Shown: positions 1 to 13,300 of the stretch, one piece after another
Layout of the letters: each line of letters starts with the position of its first letter
Position numbering within the stretch: position 1 is the first letter of the stretch
Assembly: GCF_014851395.1 (NCBI RefSeq)
Contig: NW_024041150.1
Location: 8,027,019-8,091,018 of the forward strand
Direction: 5' to 3'
Origin: Micropterus salmoides
Lineage: Eukaryota > Chordata > Actinopteri > Centrarchiformes > Centrarchidae
DNA length: 64,000 nucleotides
The notes under the pieces: generated by a model
Told to the model about the DNA's origin: nothing
The model's database searches: none
What the model saw: only the letters and a program-made list of their open reading frames with translations
Translations under genes and position numbers: made by a program

Positions 1-780
1 CCTGTCTGTCTCACCTTGTCGGTCTGTCTAACCCTGCTTGTACCTCCTGCCTGTCTCTCCTGTCGCTCTCTCCTCTCTGTCTCACCCTGTCTGTCTGTCT
101 CCTCTCTGTCTCACCCTGCCTGTTCACCCTGTCTCTCCTGTTGGTCTCTCCTCTGTCTCACCCTGTCTGTCTCACCCTGCCTGTTCACCCTGTCTCTCCT
201 GTTGGTCTCTCCTCTGTCTCACCCTGCCTGTTCACCCTGTCTCTCCTGTTGGTCTCACCCTGCCTGTCTCACCCTGCCTGTCTCACCCTGCCTGTCTCAC
301 CCTGCCTGTCTCACCCTGCCTGTCTCACCCTGCCTGTCTCCTCTCTGTCTCACCCTGCCTGTCTCACCCTGCCTGTCTCTCCTGCCTGCCTGTCTCACCC
401 TGCCTGTCTCTTCTCTCTGTCTCACCCTGCCTGTCTCACCCTGCCTGTCTCTCCTGCCTGCCTGTCTCACCCTGTCTGTCTCACCCTGTCTGTCTCTCCT
501 GCCTCTCTGTCTCACCCTGCCTGTCTCACCCTGCCTGTCTCACCCTGCCTGTCTCCTCTCTGTCTCACCCTGCCTGTCTCACCCTGCCTGTCTCTCCTGC
601 CTGCCTGTCTCACCCTGCCTGTCTCTTCTCTCTGTCTCACCCTGCCTGTCTCACCCTGCCTGTCTCTCCTGCCTGCGTGTCTCACCCTGTCTGTCTCACC
701 CTGTCTGTCTCTCCTGCCTCTCTGTCTCACCCTGTCTGTCTCTCCTGCCTGCCTGTCTCACCCTGCCTGTCTCTTCTGCT
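1..780 (+). repeat. CT-rich minisatellite ending at a CUL9 splice acceptor
   Basis: Tandem 14-bp-type units (CCTGCCTGTCTCAC) with interspersed CTCTCCTG and CTCCTCTCTG variants fill the window from its first base to the acceptor at 787. A block of roughly 215 bp is repeated (compare 290-515 with 505-730). The top strand is almost purely pyrimidine apart from G and A in TGCC and CAC, so the array extends the polypyrimidine tract of the acceptor. All three forward frames lack stops over long stretches, which makes long but meaningless ORFs. Confidence 0.93.
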
Positions 781-787
781 CCCACAG

Positions 788-3700
788 TGAGCCAGACGTT
801 CTTCTCGAAGCCTCCCGGCGGTCTCTACTCGCTGCCCTACCTGTCTGAGGGGCTGCAGAGGGAGCCTCTGGCCCTGAGCCGGGCCGAGTGGTGGGAGATC
901 CTGTTCTTCATCAAGAAGCTGGAGCCCAAACAGCAGCAGGAGGTCAACGGCGTCCTGCTGCAGAGCCTGGACGACCAGGTGAGGAGCGCGCTGGGAAACC
1001 CTGCGGCTCTTAACCGTAGCTTAGTGAACCCTGCGGAAACCCTCTGTCCTCCTCTGTCTCTGTCTGTCCCGCAGGAGGCGGAGTTGGACGACTGGGCTCT
1101 GATCGGCCTGTCCGTCCCCGGAGACGTGGCCAAGAAGCTGCTGCACTACCTGAAGCAGAAGCTGCCGTCGTCGTGTCTGGGCGACCTGCTCTGCTCTCAC
1201 ACCTTCTCCAAACACTACCTGAGGAGAGGAGGAGGAAGCCTGGAGGACGAGGAGCTGCTGGGTGAGGACGGAGACGCACCCCTCTGCGTCCACGAGGCGG
1301 CGAGGACGAGTCTGACTGTGCTTTGTCTTCCAGCTGAAAGCTCTCTGGGTCCGTCCGGCCTGGCAGGAGGAGGAGCAGCAGCAGCAGGAGGAGCAGGTCA
1401 GAACTCCACGTCTTCGTCGTCAGCCTCGGCCTCCTCGTCCTCCTCGTCCTCAGCGATGGGCTCCGTCTCCAAGAAGGCGAAAAAGGAACTTCCTGTCGAT
1501 TCGGGCTTCGGCAGCTCGGAGACGGAGAGCGAGCTGCCCACGGAGGACGAGAGCAAGTACCCCGAGGACCTGGAGGACAAGATGAAAGGTGGGAGGAGTC
1601 TGTGAGCGAGGACCACATCAGTAACGCGTTCCGTTCAGAGACATCAGTCCTGTTCTTCTTCTCCCTGCAGTGTTCAACAACCCGCGGGTCCAGGGGAAGA
1701 AGACGGTGCTGGAGAAGCTGGGCGAGGTGGTGGACATCCTGAAGAAGGGGGGGTCGGGCTCGGACCAGGCCCAGCAGATGGCCGCCGTCCTCTTCATCAC
1801 CAGGCTGATGGAGGAGAAGGGGACCCAGGAGAAGAACTCCATGAGGAGCGACTCCGCCCAGACCATACGGTGAGGGGCCACATCAGGGAGCGCTCCAGGA
1901 AATACAGGGTACACTGGCGCTTAGCGAGTGTGTTCCAGTAAATACACAGAGCCCGGTCAGGAGCGGCCTGGTAGGGTCCGGGGCCCAGGCGCTGGTTTCA
2001 GTTTTATAGCAGAGCTTTAGGGAAAGAACAAAGTACATTTTTAGAAAATAAAAAGTTCACAGACCCGAGTGTTTCTCTTTGTGTCTCGACAGGGACAAGG
2101 TCCTGAAGCTGCTGGTGGAGCTGCTGGGCTCGTCCTCTAAAGACCTGCTGGTCTGCACGCTCAGGCTCACCCACCTCCTCATGATCAAGTACGAGTGGAG
2201 GGTTTCCTTCGCCACCGAGGGCGGGGTCAAGGCCATCCTGTCCTGCATGCAGGAGTTCTCCACCGTGGCCCACGTCCAGCAGCTGGCGCTCGCGGTGAGA
2301 CTCGCAGCAGAGCTGATCGTCACAACGTTTCTGACTCCTCTCTGTAGAAGCGTTACCTTCATATTTCTGAGTGCGATATCGGGTCAGCTGATCTAGTCAC
2401 ACGGCGTGTTTGTGTGCTGCAGCGCTTAATCAGTTCATTACTTTGCAACTCTTTTGGTAACGGCTTCATCGGGTTGGGTTTTATTCTCCTCCATGACGGA
2501 TCTCTTTGGGCTGTGGACACAACGAGACGTTTGGAAACTCTGAGCGACAGTTTAGAGACCAAACGACTAATCGACCGTTGAAGAAGATGATGTGTAGTTC
2601 CAGCTAAAGGCTTTAGTCACCCACGAGATCGAGACGAGAAGAAATCTGTAATGCTGAATTACATGAAACACTTCCTGTTTCTCAGCTGCGGTTTCTGGTG
2701 GCAGATCTGTAGAACATGATGTGGCATCAGCTGGGCGGAGTTAATTATCTCAGTTACTTTTCTATTTCACTGCGAGATAAAATGATCGCGTGATCGTCTT
2801 GCGAGAAAGCTTCTTACCGTCGCATCTCGTCTCTCCCCTTGTCGTTTTGTATTTGACGTCAAAGAGCTGGATCAGGCTGTGAGCGGAACCGATCAGATAG
2901 TCTGACCTCTGACCTCTGTCGTTGTCAGACTCTGAAGGTGATCACTGGAGCCAGCAAACACGACCTCCGCAGCGTCGGCAGCAGCCTCCCCCTCTCGGAG
3001 TCCGGCACTCAGATGATGTTGGAGATCTTCGCCAGCATCGGCTCGGCCACGCCCGAAGGCTCCAAAGGCCTGCTGGGCGCCATCCCCGCCGCCATCGACC
3101 TCATGCTCAAGACTAAAGGGTGAGTCTCCGCCGCAGGTCCGGTCTAACCCGCTCTTCTGAGCCGCTTCCTGCCGCTGATCTGTCGCTCTCTGCAGATGCA
3201 TGCTGTCGGTGCGTAACGGCCTGCTGGTCATCATCATGCTCATCTCCAACCACAAGAGCCTGGCGGAGCAGCTGGTGGCGTGCGACGTCACCGCCGTCCT
3301 CAAGAAGTGTCTGACCCTGTCCAGAGCCGAGACCATGCTGGCCATCATCGCCCTCAACCACATCTCCATGGTGCACAAGCTGGAGAGCAAAGGTAAAGTG
3401 CGTCAGAGGCCGAGAGAAGAGCTGATCAACGAGCTGAGACTCGTGAGACCAGCACGTTTGATCAGAACCGCAATAACCGCTGTGAGACCTCCTCCGGGCC
3501 GAGGTCGACGAAACCGGGTCCGGGTCAAACTGAGCCTCTGTCTCTGTCCCTGTGTCTCTGTCTGTCCCTGTCTGTCCCTGTCTCAGAGTGTCGGGAGCAG
3601 CTGGACTTTAAGGACACGGAGCTGCAGATGCTGGTTGTGAGTCTGAAGGAGCTGACGGCCACCAAAGAGGTGATCCAGACTCTGGAGCAGCTGCTGTGTG

Positions 3701-4381
3701 ACGACGCCTCTCAGCTGGAGGAGGAGCGCAGCCAGGTACAGTACTTGAGTCTTTAAAGGTTCAGGATCACAGACCTGCAGGACAATATTTACACACGTCG
3801 TTCGTTCAGGTGATCCACAGTCGGGACACGTACCAGGATCTGGTTCGTCTGATGGAGCAGCACCGAGCCGACCGGGCCGTCCAGCTCTCCATCCTCAGGT
3901 ACTGACTGTGACCTTTGACCCCCCCGACGACGATGCCGTAGAGCTGCTCTGATTGGTCGTTTGTCCCCGCAGGATCCTGAACAAGTTCCTGGATAACTAC
4001 CAGGAGGACGTGCTGCCGTGGCACGAGAGCATCGAGCCCTGCCTGTCCTCCATGACGGCCTTCATCAACGACAGAGAGGTCAGTACAGGCCGGGAGCGGG
4101 CGGAGCAGACGCGCCGTGCGACGTACGTTAACCTCCTGTGATTGGTTGTTCAGGTGGTGCAGATGTTCATCCGCTTCCTGTACCGGCTGGCGTCCCTGAA
4201 CAAGGACTACGCGGTGGTGATGTGCCGCCTGGGGACCAAAGAGGCCCTGGTGAAGGCTCTGGACAAACACAGCACCAACCTGCTGCTGGTCACCGAGCTG
4301 CGAGACCTCATCACCGACTGTGAGAAGTACGCCAGCCTCTACAAGAAGATGACCACCAGCGTCCTCGCAGGATGCATCCAG
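788..4381 (+). CDS. cul9: CUL9 exons preceding the DOC domain (helical/ARM-like region)
   Basis: Eleven exons (788-978 to 4154-4381) encode the helical part of CUL9 before the DOC domain. The first exon starts in phase 1 after the acceptor CCCACAG and encodes FFSKPPGGLYSLPYL. The third exon (1334-1588) holds a Ser/Ala/Gly-rich linker and an acidic SETESELPTEDES stretch, likely a disordered loop. Later exons (KVLKLLVELLGSSSKDLL, LAIIALNHISMVHKLESK, LVRLMEQHRADRAVQLSIL) look like armadillo-type helices, as expected for the CUL7/CUL9 scaffold. The introns at 979-1074 (96 nt) and 1262-1333 (72 nt) are short, multiples of three and free of in-frame stops. The CPH domain expected further N-terminal is not in the window. 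Confidence 0.85.
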
Positions 4382-7300
4382 GTACGGGGGGGGGGGACTA
4401 TCTGAGTCCAGAGCCGGCAGCGCTTCCTGCGCTCTTGGAGGACATGTGACGCCACCTCGCTGCCACATGTAGTTACATTTTTGGGGAGGTGCGACGTAGA
4501 TTTGCTGCAGAAGTATAAATCGGCTTTGAGTATCTGAGTCTGATTTGAGACTCGTACTCTGACCACACAACAAACACTACTTCCTGTCATGAAGTCTCTG
4601 ACTACTTCCTGTTTCCTGTCAGATGGTGTTGGGTCAGATTGAGGAGCATCGTCGCAGCCATCAGCCAATCAACATCCCCTTCTTCGACGTGTTCCTCAGG
4701 AATCTCTGCCAAGGTCTGTTTGTGTGTGACGTTTAATAAAGTGCGTGAAAGTGAGTTCTGTGGCTGCGTGAGGGAGACGCTGTCTCACAGCTGGCGGTGT
4801 GTTCAGGTTCCAGCGTGGAGCTGAAGGAGGACAAGTGCTGGGAGAAGGTGGAGGTCTCGTCCAATCACCATCGAGCCAACAAACTGACCGACAAGAACCC
4901 CAAAACCTACTGGGAGTCCAACGGCTGCACCGGCTCGCACTTCATCAACATCTACATGCACAAAGGAGTCGTCATCAGGTACAACATTGCTACACATGTC
5001 AGAGGGCGCACGCCGCTCGAGCAGCGAGGGGTTAAGTGTCTCGCTCAGGGGCACAATGGTGGACGTCACTGTGGGGAATTGAACACGTGTCTCTCACGCC
5101 AAAGTGGCCATCACCACCTCTGTCTTTGTTTTCGTAACGGCCACCGGTATGTTGTAGTTACTCGCACGCTGTGCTCGTACAGCATTTTTCCGGTTCGCAC
5201 GTGTCAATTTTTAGGGGCATATGCGAGCGAAATGGTCTCACTGTAGAACCCTGCTTACATACCCAGCATGCATCGCTGTGACCCTGAAGAACAAGAAGTA
5301 TGAATTAAAAATGTGAACTTGTGTGCGCAGACAACTGGCCATCCTGGTGGCCAGCGAGGACTCGAGCTACATGCCGGCCCGGATCCTGGTTCTGGGAGGA
5401 GACGAGCCCACCAACATCAACACCGAGCTCAACACGGTGAGTCCTCCGCTCTGAAGGAGGCGGGGTCAGCGTGTGTTGAAGCACCTCCCACATCGTCCTA
5501 CTAGACATGTGACCACCTTTACACAGCAGGCTTCACTAATCAACCGGCTGTGTGTGCGCGCAGGTTAACGTGACCCCGTCGGCCAGTCGGGTCGTCCTCC
5601 TGGAGAACATGACCAGGTTCTGGTCCATCATCCAGATCAGGGTCAAGAGATGTCAGCAGGTGAGACTCTGAGCTCCACCCCGTTTCTGGATCCCGCCCTC
5701 CTGCCCCCCTCCCTCCATCAGCTGACCTCCCCTCTCCCCCCTCTGACAGGGAGGCATTGACACCCGGGTCCACGGTTTCGAGGTTCTGGGTCCAAAGCCG
5801 ACGTTCTGGCCCGTGTTTAAGGAGCAGCTGTGCTGTCGGACCTACCTGTTCTACAGCACCAAGGCCCACACCTGGTGTCAGGAGGTGATGGAGGACCAGA
5901 CGCAGCTGCCGCAGCTCTTCAACAAGTAAGTACTGTTAATAATACTGCAGCTCTTCAACAAGTAAGTACTGCAGAAGTACTGTTAGTAATACTGCAGCTC
6001 TTTAACAAGTAAGTACTGCAGAAGTACTGTTAGTAATACTGCAGCTCTTCAACAAGTAAGTACTGCAGAAGTACTGTTAATAATACCGCAGCTCTTCAAC
6101 AAGTAAGTACTGCAGAAGTACTGTTAATAATACCGCAGCTCTTCAACAAGTAAGTACTGCAGAAGTACTGTTAATAATACCGCAGCTCTTCAACAAGTAA
6201 GTACTGTTAATAATACCGCAGCTCTTCAACAAGTAAGTACTGCAGAAGTACTGTTAGTAATACTGCAGCTCTTCAACAAGTAAGTACTGCAGAAGTACTG
6301 TTAATAATACCGCAGCTCTTCAACAAGTAAGTACTGCAGAAGTACTGTTAATAATACCGCAGCTCTTCAACAAGTAAGTACTGCAGAAGTACTGTTAATA
6401 ATACCGCAGCTCTTCAACAAGTAAGTACTGCAGAAGTACTGTTAATAATACCGCAGCTCTTCAACAAGTAAGTACTGCAGAAGTACTGTTAATAATACCG
6501 CAGCTCTTCAACAAGTAAGTACTGCAGAAGTACTGTTAATAATACCGCAGCTCTTCAACAAGTAAGTACTGCAGAAGTACTGTTAGTAATACCGCAGCTC
6601 TTCAACAAGTAAGTACTGCAGAAGTACTGTTAGTAATACTGCAGCTCTTCAACAAGTAAGTACTGCAGAAGTACTGTTAGTAATACTGCAGCTCTTCAAC
6701 AAGTAAGTACTGCAGAAGTACTGTTAGTAATACTGCAGCTCTTCAACAAGTAAGTACTGCAGAAGTACTGTTAGTAATACTGCAGCTCTTCAACAAGTAA
6801 GTACTGCAGTAGTACTGTTAGTAATACTGCAGCTCTTCAACAAGTAAGTACTGCAGTAGTACTGTTAGTAATACTGCAGCTCTTCAACAAGTAAGTACTG
6901 CAGAAGTACTGTTAGTAATACTGCTGCTCTTCAACAAGTAAGTACTGCAGTAGGTACTGTTAGTAATACTGCAGCTCTTACTGCAGTAGTACTGTTAATA
7001 ATACTGCAGCTCTTACTGCAGTAGTACTGTTAGTAATACTGCAGCTCTTACTGCAGTAGTACTGTTAGTAATACTGCAGCTCTTACTGCAGTAGTACTGT
7101 TAGTAATACTGCAGCTCTTACTGCAGTAGTACTGTTAGTAATACTGCAGCTCTTCAACAAGTACTGCAGTAGTACTGTTAGTAATACTGCAGCTCTTCAA
7201 CAAGTAAGTACTGCAGTAGTACTGTTAGTAATACTGCAGCTCTTCAACAAGTAAGTACTGCAGTAGTACTGTTAGTAATACTGCAGCTCTTACTGCAGTA

Positions 7301-10300
7301 GTACTGTTAGTAATACTACAACTCTTCAACAAGTACGTACTGCAGTAGTGCTGTTAGTAATACTGCAGCTCTTACTGCAGTAGTACCGTTAATACTGCAG
7401 CTCTTTAACAAGTACGTACTGCAGTAGTACTGTTAGTAATACTGCAGCTCTTCAACAAGTAAGTACTGCAGTAGTACTGTTAGTAATACTGCAGCTCTTC
7501 AACAAGTAAGTACTGCAGTAGTACTGTTAGTAATACTGCAGCTCTTCAACAAGTAAGTACTGCAGTAGTACTGTTAGTAATACTGCAGCTCTTCAACAAG
7601 TAAATACTGCAGTAGTACTGTTAGTAATACTGCAGCTCTTACTGCAGTAGTACTGTTAATAATACTGCACCTCTTACTGCAGTAGTACTGTTAGTAATAC
7701 TGCACCTCTTACTGCAGTAGTACTGTTAGTAATACTGCAGCTCTTACTGCAGTAGTACTGTTAGTAATACTGCAGCTCTTACTGCAGTAGTACTGTTAGT
7801 AATACTGCAGCTCTTCAACAAGTACTGCAGTAGTACTGTTAGTAATACTGCAGCTCTTCAACAAGTAAGTACTGCAGTAGTACTGTTAGTAATACTGCAG
7901 CTCTTCAACAAGTAAGTACTGCAGTAGTACTGTTAGTAATACTGCAGCTCTTACTGCAGTAGTACTGTTAGTAATACTACAACTCTTCAACAAGTACGTA
8001 CTGCAGTAGTGCTGTTAGTAATACTGCAGCTCTTACTGCAGTAGTACCGTTAATACTGCAGCTCTTTAACAAGTACGTACTGCAGTAGTACTGTTAGTAA
8101 TACTGCAGCTCTTCAACAAGTAAGTACTGCAGAAGTACTGTTAGTAATACTGCAGCTCTTCAACAAGTAAGTACTGCAGAAGTACTGTTAGTAATACTGC
8201 AGCTCTTCAACAAGTAAGTACTGCAGAAGTACTGTTAGTAATACTGCAGCTCTTCAACAAGTAAGTACTGCAGTAGTACTGTTAGTAATACTGCAGCTCT
8301 TCAACAAGTAAGTACTGCAGTAGTACTGTTAGTAATACTGCAGCTCTTCAACAAGTAAGTACTGCAGTAGTACTGTTAGTAATACTGCAGCTCTTACTGC
8401 AGTAGTACTGTTAATACTGCACCTCTTACTGCAGTAGTACTGTTAATAATACTGCACCTCTTACTGCAGTAGTACTGTTAGTAATACTGCAGCTCTTACT
8501 GCAGTAGTACTGTTAATAATACTGCACCTCTTACTGCAGTAGTACTGTTAGTAATACTGCAGCTCTTCAACAAGTACTGCAGTAGTACTGTTAGTAATAC
8601 TGCAGCTCTTACTGCAGTAGTACTGTTAGTAATACTGCAGCTCTTCAACAAGTACTGCAGTAGTACTGTTAGTAATACTGCAGCTCTTCAACAAGTACTG
8701 CAGTAGTACTGTTAGTAATACTGCAGCTCTTCAACAAGTAAGTACTGCAGTAGTACTGTTAGTAATACTGCAGCTCTTACTGCAGTAGTACTGTTAGTAA
8801 TACTGCAGCTCTTACTGCAGTAGTACTGTTAATAATACTGCACCTCTTACTGCAGTAGTACTGTTAGTAATACTGCAGCTCTTACTGCAGTAGTACTGTT
8901 AATAATACTGCACCTCTTACTGCAGTAGTACTGTTAGTAATACTGCAGCTCTTCAACAAGTACTGCAGTAGTACTGTTAGTAATACTGCAGCTCTTACTG
9001 CAGTAGTACTGTTAGTAATACTGCAGCTCTTCAACAAGTACTGCAGTAGTACTGTTAGTAATACTGCAGCTCTTCAACAAGTACTGCAGTAGTACTGTTA
9101 GTAATACTGCAGCTCTTCAACAAGTACTGCAGTAGTACTGTTAGTAATACTGCAGCTCTTCAACAAGTAAGTACTGCAGTAGTACTGTTAGTAATACTGC
9201 AGCTCTTCAACAAGTAAGTACTGCAGTAGTACTGTTAGTAATACTGCAGCTCTTACTGCAGTAGTACTGTTAATAATACTGCACCTCTTACTGCAGTAGT
9301 ACTGTTAATAATACTACAACTCTTCAGCAAGTAAGTACTGCAGTAGTACTGTTAGTAATACTGCAGCTCTAACTGCAGTAGTACTGTTAGTAATACTGCA
9401 GCTCTTCAACAAGTAAGTACTGCAGTAGTACTGTTAGTAATACTGCAGCTCTTCAACAAGTAAGTACTGCAGAAGTACTGTTAGTAATACTGCAGCTCTT
9501 CAACAAGTAAGTACTGCAGTAGTACTGTTAGTAATACTGCAGCTCTTCAACAAGTAAGTACTGCAGAAGTACTGTTAGTAATACTGCAGCTCTTCAACAA
9601 GTAAGTACTGCAGTAGGTACTGTTAGTAATACTGCAGCTCTTACTGCAGTAGTACTGTTAGTAATACTGCAGCTCTTCAACAAGTAAGTACTGCAGTAGT
9701 ACTGTTAGTAATACTGCAGCTCTTCAACAAGTAAGTACTGCAGTAGTACTGTTAGTAATACTGCAGCTCTTACTGCAGTAGTACTGTTAGTAATACTACA
9801 ACTCTTCAACAAGTACGTACTGCAGTAGTGCTGTTAGTAATACTGCAGCTCTTACTGCAGTAGTACCGTTAGTAATACTGCAGCTCTTCAACAAGTAAGT
9901 ACTGCAGTAGTACTGTTAGTAATACTGCAGCTCTTCAACAAGTAAGTACTGCAGAAGTACTGTTAGTAATACTGCAGCTCTTCAACAAGTAAGTACTGCA
10001 GTAGGTACTGTTAGTAATACCGCAGCTCTTACTGCAGTAGTACTGTTAGTAATACTGCAGCTCTTCAACAAGTAAGTACTGCAGTAGTACTGTTAGTAAT
10101 ACTGCAGCTCTTCAACAAGTAAGTACTGCAGTAGTACTGTTAGTAATACTGCAGCTCTTACTGCAGTAGTACTGTTAGTAATACTACAACTCTTCAACAA
10201 GTACGTACTGCAGTAGTGCTGTTAGTAATACTGCAGCTCTTACTGCAGTAGTACCGTTAATACTGCAGCTCTTTAACAAGTACGTACTGCAGTAGTACTG

Positions 10301-13300
10301 TTAGTAATACTGCAGCTCTTCAACAAGTAAGTACTGCAGAAGTACTGTTAGTAATACTGCAGCTCTTCAACAAGTAAGTACTGCAGAAGTACTGTTAGTA
10401 ATACTGCAGCTCTTCAACAAGTAAGTACTGCAGAAGTACTGTTAGTAATACTGCAGCTCTTCAACAAGTACTGCAGTAGTACTGTTAGTAATACTGCAGC
10501 TCTTACTGCAGTAGTACTGTTAGTAATACTGCAGCTCTTCAACAAGTAAGTACTGCAGTAGTACTGTTAGTAATACTGCAGCTCTTCAACAAGTAAGTAC
10601 TGCAGTAGTACTGTTAGTAATACTGCAGCTCTTACTGCAGTAGTACTGTTAATAATACTGCAGCTCTTACTGCAGTAGTACTGTTAATAATACTGCACCT
10701 CTTACTGCAGTAGTACTGTTAATAATACTGCACCTCTTACTGCAGTAGTACTGTTAATAATACTGCACCTCTTCAGCAAGTAAGTACTGCAGTAGTACTG
10801 TTAGTAATACTGCAGCTCTTACTGCAGTAGTACTGTTAATAATACTGCACCTCTTACTGCAGTAGTACTGTTAATAATACTACAACTCTTCAGCAAGTAA
10901 GTACTGCAGTAGTACTGTTAGTAATACTGCAGCTCTTCAACAAGTACTGCAGTAGTACTGTTAGTAATACTGCACCTCTAACTGCAGTAGTACTGTTAGT
11001 AATACTGCAGCTCTTCAACAAGTAAGTACTGCAGTAGTACTGTTAGTAATACTGCAGCTCTAACTGCAGTAGTACTGTTAGTAATACTGCAGCTCTTCAA
11101 CAAGTAAGTACTGCAGTAGTACTGTTAGTAATACTGCAGCTCTTCAACAAGTAAGTACTGCAGTAGTACTGTTAGTAATACTGCAGCTCTTCAACAAGTA
11201 AGTACTGCAGTAGTACTGTTAGTAATACTGCAGCTCTTCAACAAGTAAGTACTGCAGTAGTACTGTTAGTAATACTGCAGCTCTTCAACAAGTAAGTACT
11301 GCAGTAGTACTGTTAGTAATACTGCAGCTCTTCAACAAGTAAGTACTGCAGTAGTACTGTTAGTAATACTGCAGCTCTTCAACAAGTAAGTACTGCAGTA
11401 GTACTGTTAGTAATACTGCAGCTCTTACTGCAGTAGTCCTGTTAGTAATACTGCAGCTCTTCAACAAGTACTGCAGTAGTACTGTTAGTAATACTGCAGC
11501 TCTTACTGCAGTAGTACTGTTAGTAATACTGCAGCTCTTCAACAAGTAAGTACTGCAGTAGTACTGTTAGTAATACTGCAGCTCTTCAACAAGTAAGTAC
11601 TGCAGAAGTACTGTTAGTAATACCGCAGCTCTTCAACAAGTAAGTACTGCAGTAGTACTGTTAGTAATACCGCAGCTCTTCAACAAGTAAGTACTGCAGT
11701 AGTACTGTTAGTAATACTACAGCTCTTCAACAAGTAAGTACTGCAGAAGTACTGTTAGTAATACTGCAGCTCTTCAACAAGTAAGTACTGCAGTAGGTAC
11801 TGTTAGTAATACTGCAGCTCTTACTGCAGTAGTACTGTTAGTAATACTGCAGCTCTTCAACAAGTAAGTACTGCAGTAGTACTGTTAGTAATACTGCAGC
11901 TCTTCAACAAGTAAGTACTGCAGTAGTACTGTTAGTAATACTGCAGCTCTTACTGCAGTAGTACTGTTAGTAATACTACAACTCTTCAACAAGTACGTAC
12001 TGCAGTAGTGCTGTTAGTAATACTGCAGCTCTTACTGCAGTAGTACCGTTAATACTGCAGCTCTTTAACAAGTACGTACTGCAGTAGTACTGTTAGTAAT
12101 ACTGCAGCTCTTCAACAAGTAAGTACTGCAGAAGTACTGTTAGTAATACTGCAGCTCTTCAACAAGTAAGTACTGCAGAAGTACTGTTAGTAATACTGCA
12201 GCTCTTACTGCAGTAGTACTGTTAGTAATACTGCAGCTCTTCAACAAGTACTGCAGTAGTACTGTTAGTAATACTGCAGCTCTTACTGCAGTAGTACTGT
12301 TAGTAATACTGCAGCTCTTCAACAAGTAAGTACTGCAGTAGTACTGTTAGTAATACTGCAGCTCTTCAACAAGTAAGTACTGCAGTAGTACTGTTAGTAA
12401 TACTGCAGCTCTTCAACAAGTAAGTACTGCAGTAGTACTGTTAGTAATACTGCAGCTCTTACTGCAGTAGTACTGTTAATAATACTGCACCTCTTACTGC
12501 AGTAGTACTGTTAGTAATACTGCAGCTCTTACTGCAGTAGTACTGTTAGTAATACTGCAGCTCTTCAACAAGTACTGCAGTAGTACTGTTAGTAATACTG
12601 CAGCTCTTACTGCAGTAGTACTGTTAGTAATACTGCAGCTCTTCAACAAGTAAGTACTGCAGTAGTACTGTTAGTAATACTGCAGCTCTTCAACAAGTAA
12701 GTACTGCAGTAGTACTGTTAGTAATACTGCAGCTCTTCAACAAGTACTGCAGTAGTACTGTTAGTAATACTGCAGCTCTTACTGCAGTAGTACTGTTAGT
12801 AATACTGCAGCTCTTCAACAAGTACTGCAGTAGTACTGTTAGTAATACTGCAGCTCTTACTGCAGTAGTACTGTTAGTAATACTGCAGCTCTTCAACAAG
12901 TAAGTACTGCAGTAGTACTGTTAGTAATACTGCAGCTCTTCAACAAGTAAGTACTGCAGAAGTACTGTTAGTAATACTGCAGCTCTTCAACAAGTAAGTA
13001 CTGCAGTAGTACTGTTAGTAATACCGCAGCTCTTCAACAAGTAAGTACTGCAGTAGTACTGTTAGTAATACTGCAGCTCTTCAACAAGTAAGTACTGCAG
13101 TAGTACTGTTAGTAATACTGCTGCTCTTCAACAAGTAAGTACTGCAGTAGTACTGTTAGTAATACTGCTGCTCTTCAACAAGTAAGTACTGCAGTAGTAC
13201 TGTTAGTAATACTGCAGCTCTTCAACAAGTAAGTACTGCAGTAGTACTGTTAGTAATACTGCAGCTCTTCAACAAGTAAGTACTGCAGTAGTACTGTTAG

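Noticed and set aside
16..1605. 529-residue plus-strand ORF rich in Leu, Ser, Pro and Cys
   Set aside because: The first 257 residues are translation of the CT-rich minisatellite, open in all frames; only the parts at 788-978, 1075-1261 and 1334-1588 are CUL9 exons.
11360..12899. Minus-strand ORFs starting MLKSCSITN in the satellite
   Set aside because: They are periodic with the repeat and contain no protein features.
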